From Candidatus Manganitrophaceae bacterium (GTDB lineage Bacteria > Nitrospirota > Nitrospiria > SBBL01 > JAADHI01), in the NCBI GenBank assembly GCA_012960925.1, contig DUAG01000047.1, positions 27,054 to 91,053 of the forward strand: a DNA stretch of 64,000 nucleotides, in the 5' to 3' direction. A program made the translations under genes and the position numbers. Within the stretch, counting starts at the first letter, position 1. Each line of letters begins with the position of its first letter. Positions 40,993 to 47,786 of the stretch are shown piece by piece. The notes under the pieces are model-generated. The model made no database searches. It saw only the letters and a program-made list of their open reading frames with translations, and was not told where the DNA came from.

Positions 40993-41946
40993 ATGTTTAG
41001 GATATTGATTCCTTCTCTGCTTATTGCATTGGTTCTTCGCGGGACAAGCGCAGCGGCTTCGGAGAAACTGCAAGTGGTGACAACGGTTGCGCCAATTACC
41101 AATATTGTTCTGAATATCGGTGGAAACCGGATTGACCTTCACGGGATTGTTCCGGAGGGAACCGACTCCCATACCTTTGAACCGGCGCCGTCCGATATTA
41201 AATATCTTGCCGGAGCCGACCTGCTGATCTTCAACGGACTCCATCTGGAGGTCCCGACCGAGAAACTGGTAAAAGCTAATATGAAACCCGGCGCCAGAAT
41301 ACTCAAACTGGGGGATCATACCATCGCTGAGAAAGAATGGCGTTTTGACTTCAGTTTTCCTGAATCAGAAGGCAGCCCCAACCCCCACTTATGGCTCAAT
41401 ATCGCCCATGCCATGCGCTACGCCGAACTGGTCCGCGATGCCCTGGTCACGCTCGACCCAGGGAACAAGACGTTTTACGAACAAAGGACACACAGTTACC
41501 TTTTGAGATTAAAAGTACTGGATGAGGCGGCCTTGAAGGTCATTAGAAGCATTCCTCCGAAGAACAGAAAGCTGGTCACCTACCATGACTCCTGGGCCTA
41601 TTTTTGTCCGCGCTACGGCTGTACCGTCATCGGGGCGATCCAGCCTTCGAGCTTCTCCGATCCTCCTCCCAAAGAAATGGCCCGCCTCATCGACCAGCTC
41701 AAGGCGGAGAAAGTGCCAGCCATTTTCGGCTCAGAGGTCTTTCCAAGCAAGATCCTGAACCAGATCGGGAGAGAAGCCGGTGTTGAATTTATCTCTACCC
41801 TCCGGGACGATAACCTCCCTGGAGCCTCAGATACCCCGGAACACAGCTATATCGGGATGATGCTGGAAAATCTCCGAACGATGGCAAATACTCTAGGGGG
41901 AAGTCCGGATGGACTCGAGGGGATCGACCCTCGGAACCTGGACTGA
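40993..41946 (+). CDS. Metal ABC transporter substrate-binding protein (TroA/ZnuA family), nikR-linked
   Basis: 317 residues. A signal peptide (LIPSLLIALVLRGTSA) is followed by the cluster A-I fold: VVTTVAPITNIVLNIGG, GTDSHTFEPAPSDI (metal His), NPHLWLNIAHA (metal His), VTYHDSWAYFCPRYG (metal His) and FGSEVFPSK (acidic ligand). These are the four metal ligands of TroA-like proteins for Zn, Mn or Fe. There is only about 50% visual similarity to the ZnuA at 18505-19440, so it is not a recent duplicate. The gene is first in an operon with nikR, an ATPase and a His-tailed permease, so nickel (or cobalt) is a serious candidate ligand. That last point is inference. Confidence 0.87.
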   Translation: MFRILIPSLLIALVLRGTSAAASEKLQVVTTVAPITNIVLNIGGNRIDLHGIVPEGTDSHTFEPAPSDIKYLAGADLLIFNGLHLEVPTEKLVKANMKPGARILKLGDHTIAEKEWRFDFSFPESEGSPNPHLWLNIAHAMRYAELVRDALVTLDPGNKTFYEQRTHSYLLRLKVLDEAALKVIRSIPPKNRKLVTYHDSWAYFCPRYGCTVIGAIQPSSFSDPPPKEMARLIDQLKAEKVPAIFGSEVFPSKILNQIGREAGVEFISTLRDDNLPGASDTPEHSYIGMMLENLRTMANTLGGSPDGLEGIDPRNLD

Positions 41947-41985
41947 AATGATATAGATTCTACAAAAATAAACAAGGAGGGCAGG

Positions 41986-42399
41986 GTGTCCAATATAGTT
42001 CGGTTTGGGGTCTCGATTGATGAGGGCCTCCTTAAACAGTTTGATGACTACATCGAAAGGAAGAAGTATACGACCCGCTCTGAGGCCTTGCGGGATCTCA
42101 TTCGGGACCACCTGGTTGAGGATGAGTGGGATGAGAATAAAGAGACCGTCGGAACCATTACGATCGTTTACGATCATGATGTCCGGGAGTTGATGGAAAA
42201 ACTGACCCATCTGCAACACCACTACGAAAAACTGATCCGCTCAACCCTCCATATCCATCTCGATGCCCATCGCTGTCTGGAAGTGCTTGTCGTTCAAGGC
42301 CGGAGTGGCGACATCAAGGAGGTTGCAGAGAGATTGATTGCGACAAAAGGGGTCAAGCATGGAAAATTGACAGCCACAACCACCGGAAAGGATTTATAA
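41986..42399 (+). CDS. nikR: Nickel-responsive transcriptional regulator NikR
   Basis: 137 residues from a GTG at 41986 with AAGGAGG six bases upstream. Residues 1-48 form the ribbon-helix-helix DNA-binding domain (VRFGVSIDEGLLKQFDDYI, RSEALRDLIRDHL). The C-terminal ACT-like domain has the high-affinity Ni site: H89, H91 and C97 in LHIHLDAHRCLEV, with H78/H79 supplying the fourth ligand, matching H87/H89/C95/H76 of E. coli NikR. It represses nickel uptake genes when Ni is plentiful. Unusually it sits between the binding-protein and ATPase genes of a TroA-type importer, with 4 bases to the latter. Confidence 0.93.
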   Translation: MSNIVRFGVSIDEGLLKQFDDYIERKKYTTRSEALRDLIRDHLVEDEWDENKETVGTITIVYDHDVRELMEKLTHLQHHYEKLIRSTLHIHLDAHRCLEVLVVQGRSGDIKEVAERLIATKGVKHGKLTATTTGKDL

Positions 42400-42403
42400 A
42401 AGA

Positions 42404-43285
42404 GTGATGACAGTGAACCGGCTGGCTCAGGAGCTTTCTCCTGAACCAGGAAAATCACTTGTTTCCTTATCGAATGTGACTTGCGGATATCATAATCGTG
42501 TTGTCTTCCAGAACCTCTCTCTTCAGATCTTTCCAAGACAATTTGCAGGCCTGGTCGGCCCAAGCGGCGCAGGAAAATCAACCCTCCTCAAGGTCATTCT
42601 CGGCGTCGTTCCGGTTCTTTCCGGCACCGTGAAGGTCTCAGACAGATTTATAGATGGGAATCAAACCCCTCATATTGGATATGTCCCCCAGATAGAGACC
42701 GTCGATTGGGATTTTCCGGTGACCGTGGAACAAGTCGTTGCCATGGGACTCTACCGACAATCCAGGCGCCTCCCCTGGCTGACCCGGAAAGAACGGAAAC
42801 GGATTAAAGATCTCCTGGAAGAGCTCGGAATCGGGTCCTACGCGCATCGGCAGATCAAGGCCCTCTCCGGCGGAGAACAACAACGTGTCTTCCTGGCCAG
42901 GGCGCTGGTCGGGGACCCGGAACTCCTCATCCTCGATGAACCCACCTCCGGGGTTGATCTGAAGACCCAGCACGCCATCCTCCATCTTCTTGGCGAGTTA
43001 AACCGACGCGGGGTCACAATCCTTCTCACCACGCACGATCTTAATGCCGTTGCAAGGCATCTCCCCTGGGTGATCTGTTTCAACAAAAAGGTCATCGCCC
43101 AGGGAGATCCCGAAGAGGTCTTCACTGCGCCCATACTCTCCCGGACCTATGACTCGGAAATGTCGGTCATCCGCCATGGAGATGTTATCCTCATCGATGA
43201 CAGCCCCAAGGCCGGGCTGCACTTTAAGCGACATCAGCATGCCCCTGAGGACCGAAGACCAGGGGGAAGAGGGCAGGCTAAATGA
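42404..43285 (+). CDS. Metal ABC transporter ATP-binding protein, nikR-linked
   Basis: 293 residues (GTG 42404 or ATG 42407). Walker A is GPSGAGKST, the Q-loop is in YVPQIE, the signature is LSGGEQQRVFLARAL, Walker B is LLILDEPTSGVD, and the switch histidine is in LTTHDLNAV. VDWDFPVTVEQVVAMGLY is typical of ATPases of the zinc/manganese family. The C-terminus ends in a basic, histidine-containing tail (FKRHQHAPEDRRPGGRGQ). It overlaps the permease gene by 4 bases (ATGA) and follows nikR by 4 bases, so all four genes are one transcript. Confidence 0.9.
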   Translation: MMTVNRLAQELSPEPGKSLVSLSNVTCGYHNRVVFQNLSLQIFPRQFAGLVGPSGAGKSTLLKVILGVVPVLSGTVKVSDRFIDGNQTPHIGYVPQIETVDWDFPVTVEQVVAMGLYRQSRRLPWLTRKERKRIKDLLEELGIGSYAHRQIKALSGGEQQRVFLARALVGDPELLILDEPTSGVDLKTQHAILHLLGELNRRGVTILLTTHDLNAVARHLPWVICFNKKVIAQGDPEEVFTAPILSRTYDSEMSVIRHGDVILIDDSPKAGLHFKRHQHAPEDRRPGGRGQAK

Positions 43286-44232
43286 ATTTCATTACCGCCC
43301 CCCTCCAGTATGAGTTTTTTATCCATGGGCTGATCGCGGCTTCACTGGTGGGTGGAATCTGCGGCTTGATCGGAGTTTATATCGTCCTGAGGCGGATGAG
43401 TTACATAGGGCACGGCCTTTCACATGCCGTTTTTGGCGGGGCCGTGGTCAGCAGCGTCATGAACTGGAACTTCTATCTCGGCGCGGGGCTCTGGGGGTTT
43501 TTTTCTGTCATTCTGATCAACTATGTCGCCCGGAAAAAGAAGATCGGGGCTGATGCCGCGATCGGCGTGATCACCACGGCCAGCTTTGCCGTCGGGGTCG
43601 CCATTATCAGCCAATACCGCCGGTTCACAAAAAACTTCGAGGCAGTACTCTTCGGGAATATCCTCGGCGTCACCTCGGAAGACCTCTGGATGATCGCAAT
43701 CGTCGCATTTGTCTCTGCTCTGCTGATCTTTGTCTTTTATCGACAGCTTTTATTCACAACCTTTGACGCCGACGTGGCCCGGATCTACGGCGTTCCGGTC
43801 GGCTGGACAGAAACCCTCTTTTCCTTGATCCTCGCCGCCGTCATCATCGTCTCAATGCAGGTCATGGGGGTTACAATGATTGCCGCCGCCATTGTCATCC
43901 CGGCCGTCGTCGCCCGCCTCATCACGGACAGCTTTAACAAGATCGTCTTTCTTTCTGTCCTGATCGGCGTATTTTGCGGCATCTTCGGAATGTATCTCAG
44001 TTTCCACCTGAACATCTCATCCGGCGCAACCATCGTCCTGGTGGGCGCCGCGATCTTTGTCCTCACCTATGTCGTCCAATCACTGAGAGAAAAAATCCTC
44101 CTGCCCAAAGAAGGAACGGTGCCTGCCCCTCTCGATACGATCCCGACCCACCAGCACCCTCACGAACATGCCGGCTTCTTCCATGTCCACGAACATTCCA
44201 ATCATGAAAAAGACAGCCCCGAAGGACGGTAG
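43282..44232 (+). CDS. Metal ABC transporter permease with histidine-rich tail, nikR-linked
   Basis: 316 residues, ABC-3 permease family: FFIHGLIAASLVGGICGLIG, RRMSYIGHGLSHAVFGG, ADAAIGVITTASFAVGVAI and VMGVTMIAAAIVIPAVVAR, with about eight helices. After the last helix a cytoplasmic or periplasmic tail (~residues 275-316) has eight histidines within 20 residues (THQHPHEHAG, then FHVHEHSNH). The ZnuB at 16728-17549 lacks such a tail. His-rich tails like this bind Ni, Zn or Co and may store or gate the metal. The gene closes the operon. Confidence 0.88.
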   Translation: MNFITAPLQYEFFIHGLIAASLVGGICGLIGVYIVLRRMSYIGHGLSHAVFGGAVVSSVMNWNFYLGAGLWGFFSVILINYVARKKKIGADAAIGVITTASFAVGVAIISQYRRFTKNFEAVLFGNILGVTSEDLWMIAIVAFVSALLIFVFYRQLLFTTFDADVARIYGVPVGWTETLFSLILAAVIIVSMQVMGVTMIAAAIVIPAVVARLITDSFNKIVFLSVLIGVFCGIFGMYLSFHLNISSGATIVLVGAAIFVLTYVVQSLREKILLPKEGTVPAPLDTIPTHQHPHEHAGFFHVHEHSNHEKDSPEGR

Positions 44233-44239
44233 AGCAGGA

Positions 44240-46171
44240 TCAGGGGACGAGGGTCAATTGGATATCATATGATCCGAACTGCCCCGCTGACGGCGGGGCG
44301 AATGGCGAACGCATCACCAAGACAGACAGGCGCTCGGTTGCCTGAGCCGTCCAGGTGTTTGTGGATGACAGGGGTTCAGGAAAGGGGGGACCTCCGTTTT
44401 TAGGACAGGTGCTAATACCGATGTCCGGATCGACCCCGCACCCAAAGTAACTTATCCCACCCCGATTATCAAACGTGAATAAAGGGTTGTCTATGCTATC
44501 TTTGATCGTCAGAAAAGTATCCGCACCGTTTGTCAGGTTCAAGGTCTCAAGGGTATAGACTTCATCTAATTCCACGTCAAAGAGTATCTTATCTTCATCC
44601 TCAAAGGGATTTGGCCCAGACAGATAAAGTGTATGATGTTGGGCACCCCCCCCTGCAATGAGATTTAGCTCCACCGTTTTGTCACCTTCATCCGGAAAAA
44701 GCTCAATTTGCCTGTCCTTCAGTATAAACTGGAGGTCATCGGTTTCTGTCCCAGGTCGTTCGGCCTCAAAAGCGAGCCAGAAGGACTCCATTGTTGCCTG
44801 TCGCGACAAGAAAGGGGTACTCATGACCAACTGCAATATATGCTCGAAAGTCAGGTCAAGTGGGTCAGTATCAACAGCGGTCGGATCAGTCGGGGCCAGT
44901 CCATCCAGAATATCCCAGAGAATGCCGGCCACGGCAAGCTCGCTGGTCGTATAGATGGCCCCGGGCCTGAGCGGGGAAGAGGGATCTTCTATATCAAAGA
45001 AAAATATCGTCCCACCATTCGTATTTGTATCAACATAAACCGGGTTGGAGCGCACGGCGCTTGAAAAGAAATTGGCCCACCCCTCCGACCAGCTCAGGCG
45101 AATATCCTGGTCATTCTCTGAAATGCCATGAAAACCGCCAGGTGAATCGTCATGAGAGAACTGCGCCAAGATGAAATGACCATACTCATGCGCGATGACG
45201 GCATCATCATATTCATCAGAATCTTCTGCAATACAAACATCTCCTACCCCTCCTCCGCAGATAAAGATGGCATTGCTTTGGTTACTGAATGTCGCGAAAA
45301 ATGTTCCCTCTGAGCCCCCCGGTTCCCAATAGCCGGTCAACAGAGGGAGAGGACAGGCAGGACCGGTGCTGGGGAATGGGCAAAGCCCCGTGCCCTCGAT
45401 AAGTTCACCTGATTTTGAGAAGACATCGAGAATGTTAAAGGCACCGCCGATGCCTGCGGCCGGTGCCAGTACGTCCTGGATAAAGGGTGTTCCTGGACTA
45501 CTGTTGTCAAAAGCGCTGGAGATCACGGAGAGCAGGGCCTGGTCCGTTAAATTATTCCGAATTTCAACTTGTGTCGGATTTCCAGGCTGAGGATCGGTTT
45601 GCGTGACAACCTGGACGTAGATCCCCCCACGCTTTGAGGAAGCATCTATCGAGGAAGGAAGTCCAACATAATTTCCTTGCTCATCGGTTAAACCTGAGGC
45701 CAACTCCGTAAATCCATCGATGGCAATGACCTTAATAACGGCATTTCGGATTGGCATGGGAACAGGGGCTCCAAGACCACTTTGACTGACCGGTCTGTCC
45801 TCATATTCTGCCCTTCCAGAGAGGGAGAAGGGATTTCCGGGATCTGGACTGACCACGCCGACCAAGGCGCTACCTGTCACTGCGCCGGAAACCGGCCTCA
45901 CCGTGATTCGCACGACGCCGATGGACTTTGCAGTGGCCAGGCCATTTGCATCCACCGTAACAATGGAAGGATCATCAGAGTCCCACACCACAGTACCGGA
46001 AGCGGATAGCGCAGCCGCTGAGAACTGAAAGGTTTCCCCATTTACAATGTTGACCTGGATTGAAGGAGCCGTTGTCTGCGGAGTACCAACAAAAGAACTG
46101 TTCTTTTTTCCGCACGCGGAGAGGGTGAGGCAAAGGAGTACGAGCATCCCGATTCGGATTCCCGAGTGCAT
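44240..46171 (-). CDS. Lipoprotein zinc metalloprotease with Big_2-like domain
   Basis: 643 residues from the ATG at 46171, four bases after the stop of the upstream partner; a start 63 bases earlier is unlikely because the lipobox (LVLLCLTLSAC) would be too far in. Residues ~30-120 are a bacterial Ig-like (Big_2) domain: WDSDDPSIVTVDANGLATA. A CarboxypepD_reg-like module follows. The protease core has HEYGH (near residue 327) and a downstream SWSEGWANFF, giving the two histidines, catalytic Glu and third ligand Glu of a gluzincin. The end resembles a pre-peptidase C-terminal domain (VYTLETLNLTNGADTFLTI). It is probably anchored in the outer membrane and acts outside the cell. Confidence 0.82.
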   Translation of the reverse strand: MHSGIRIGMLVLLCLTLSACGKKNSSFVGTPQTTAPSIQVNIVNGETFQFSAAALSASGTVVWDSDDPSIVTVDANGLATAKSIGVVRITVRPVSGAVTGSALVGVVSPDPGNPFSLSGRAEYEDRPVSQSGLGAPVPMPIRNAVIKVIAIDGFTELASGLTDEQGNYVGLPSSIDASSKRGGIYVQVVTQTDPQPGNPTQVEIRNNLTDQALLSVISSAFDNSSPGTPFIQDVLAPAAGIGGAFNILDVFSKSGELIEGTGLCPFPSTGPACPLPLLTGYWEPGGSEGTFFATFSNQSNAIFICGGGVGDVCIAEDSDEYDDAVIAHEYGHFILAQFSHDDSPGGFHGISENDQDIRLSWSEGWANFFSSAVRSNPVYVDTNTNGGTIFFFDIEDPSSPLRPGAIYTTSELAVAGILWDILDGLAPTDPTAVDTDPLDLTFEHILQLVMSTPFLSRQATMESFWLAFEAERPGTETDDLQFILKDRQIELFPDEGDKTVELNLIAGGGAQHHTLYLSGPNPFEDEDKILFDVELDEVYTLETLNLTNGADTFLTIKDSIDNPLFTFDNRGGISYFGCGVDPDIGISTCPKNGGPPFPEPLSSTNTWTAQATERLSVLVMRSPFAPPSAGQFGSYDIQLTLVP

Positions 46172-46175
46172 CACC

Positions 46176-46640
46176 TTATTTCCCCCGAAACTCAAGGATG
46201 GTCTCTCCACCCTCTTTTCGTATGATGGGTTCACGGAACTCAGGAGCCCCTTTCTTCGAGCCCTTGAGCTTGCTTTCCTGAAAGAAAGTTCCCCCTGCGG
46301 AAAACTGAAGGCTCGCCTTTCCCCGGATCTCCTGTAGAAGGCTCCCCGGATCCAGGATGGTCACTTCAATTGTCCGGATCTCTCCCTTCTCCAAAGACCC
46401 TTCCCAAGTGGTTTCGCCCTCAAGAACGCTTGCCCCCGGCGGAAGATCAATAGAGAGCGTCACCCGGCCCGACGCGACATTGGCTTTCGCCTTGAGCGTC
46501 AATTGAATCTCACCGTCTGACAGACCTTGATGGCGAAACGTAAGGCGAAGCGGAGGCCGCGGTTTTGCCTCCACAATTGGGGAGAAAATGATGAAAAGAA
46601 AAAAGGGCAGGGTAAAGGAAGTTAAAATCTTTCTAATCAT
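46176..46640 (-). CDS. Secreted partner protein of the metalloprotease lipoprotein
   Basis: 154 residues from the ATG at 46640. An in-frame extension to 46790 (MVALLWCS...) is encoded by repeat C2 and is rejected as the start. The signal peptide is ILTSFTLPFFLFIIFSPIVEA. The mature protein is a predicted beta-sandwich (GEIQLTLKAKANVASGRVTL, SIDLPPGASVLEGETTWEGS), the sort of fold seen in periplasmic or surface accessory domains. I do not recognise a family. It is separated by 4 bases from the metalloprotease gene, so the two are co-expressed and may interact. A 17-bp palindrome sits directly upstream. Confidence 0.7.
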   Translation of the reverse strand: MIRKILTSFTLPFFLFIIFSPIVEAKPRPPLRLTFRHQGLSDGEIQLTLKAKANVASGRVTLSIDLPPGASVLEGETTWEGSLEKGEIRTIEVTILDPGSLLQEIRGKASLQFSAGGTFFQESKLKGSKKGAPEFREPIIRKEGGETILEFRGK

Positions 46641-46657
46641 ACTTAAGTACCTTAAGT
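46641..46657. promoter_or_regulatory. Palindrome ACTTAAG-TAC-CTTAAGT
   Basis: A perfect hyphenated palindrome immediately before the ATG at 46640. Its position could let a bound repressor block the promoter or ribosome; on RNA it could fold as a 7-bp hairpin that covers AAGG. No known operator is recognised. Confidence 0.35.
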
Positions 46658-46688
46658 TATTTGAGCCATTTGGAATCACCTTGATGAT

Positions 46689-46821
46689 GTAACGGTTCAG
46701 AATGCCCCTATTTTTATTCAGGGCAAGGCGCGAGGAGCACAGAACCGCAACGTTATACGTGAGGATCGAGCACCACAGCAACGCAACCATGAGGGAAAAG
46801 AGGGGCGTGCTGAATCGTTAC
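46689..46821 (-). mobile_element. Family C MITE-like element, copy C2
   Basis: Ends GTAACGGTTCAGAATGCCCC and GGGGCGTGCTGAATCGTTAC are inverted repeats, with TA at each outer edge. Reversed, the core matches C1 and C3 (GTTGCTGTGGTGCTCGA, CGTTGCGGTTCTGTGC). The right end provides the TAA stop codon (46818-46820) of the 2-hydroxyacid dehydrogenase gene on the minus strand. Confidence 0.85.
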
Positions 46822-47786
46822 AGGCAGTTTATCATATTGGGAGGGGATTGCCCTGAAAAACAGGCGGAGAGATTTTCAAGAACAATGAAACCCATTCGAA
46901 CCCGGGTCTCCGTAGAAGCGGAGCCGATATGGGGGGCCATCACAACATTTCTAAGCTGTCGTAACCGGGGTGCGAGTCGGGGTTCCTCTTCAAAAACATC
47001 GAGTCCCGCACCGGCAATCCGTTTGTCACGCAGGGCCTGAACCAGGGCCTGCTCGTCTACGATCAGTCCCCGCGAGGTATTGATCAGGAAGGCGCTCGCT
47101 TTCATTGTCCGGAACGCCTTCTCATTAATTAGGTGAGTGGATGCGTCCGTTAAAGGGAGATGAAGGGAGACATAGTCCGATATTTTCAGGAGACGCATCA
47201 GGGAAAGATACTCGACATGGAGAGCCTTTTCCTCCCTGGCGGAAAGACGGTGTCGCTGGGTGTACAGAACTTTCATCGAAAATCCAGCCGCACGGCGGGC
47301 CATCGCCTGACCGATCCGTCCCATCCCGATAATTCCGAGTGTTTTTCCATAAATGTCACTTCCAAGAAGTTCAGTCGGCGCCCAGCCGTGCCACTTTCCA
47401 GACCGAACCATCTGATCGGCCTCCGGAATCCGCCGGGCGACCGCCATAAGAAGCGACCAGGCCAGATCCGCCGTCGTCTCAGTGAGGACACCTGGGGTAT
47501 TGGTGACCGGAATGTTTCTCTCAGCCGCCGCCTTGAGATCAACATTGTTGTAACCCACGGCATAGTTGGAAACGATCTGCAATCGGGGGGCAGATGCAAT
47601 CACCTCACGGTCAATCGCATCGCTCAACATGCTGATGATCCCGTCTGCAGATTTCACCCCCTTGAGGAGCTGCCGCCGCGAGATCGGGCGGTCAAAACCG
47701 TGGACATGGAGATCGAAGCAAGAGCCCAGCTTTTCCATAACCGGTTCGGGTAGGGTGCGTGTCAGAAAAATGTGCGGTAAGCTCAT
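46818..47786 (-). CDS. D-2-hydroxyacid dehydrogenase (glyoxylate/hydroxypyruvate reductase-like)
   Basis: 322 residues. The NAD(P) Rossmann motif is LGIIGMGRIGQAMARRA. Catalytic residues are the Arg in FLINTSRGLIVDE, the Glu in LDVFEEEP and the His in APHIGSAS. VSNYAVGYNNVD and NTPGVLTETTADLAWSL are typical of the glyoxylate/hydroxypyruvate reductase branch. It reduces 2-keto acids to D-2-hydroxy acids in the cytosol. The start overlaps the stop of polA by one base (TGATG), and the last residues plus the stop come from the end of element C2 (PPNMINCL). Confidence 0.9.
   Translation of the reverse strand: MSLPHIFLTRTLPEPVMEKLGSCFDLHVHGFDRPISRRQLLKGVKSADGIISMLSDAIDREVIASAPRLQIVSNYAVGYNNVDLKAAAERNIPVTNTPGVLTETTADLAWSLLMAVARRIPEADQMVRSGKWHGWAPTELLGSDIYGKTLGIIGMGRIGQAMARRAAGFSMKVLYTQRHRLSAREEKALHVEYLSLMRLLKISDYVSLHLPLTDASTHLINEKAFRTMKASAFLINTSRGLIVDEQALVQALRDKRIAGAGLDVFEEEPRLAPRLRQLRNVVMAPHIGSASTETRVRMGFIVLENLSACFSGQSPPNMINCL

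Noticed and set aside
46641..46790. N-terminal MVALLWCS extension of the small secreted protein
   Set aside because: Encoded by element C2 and its flank; ATG 46640 starts a proper signal peptide.
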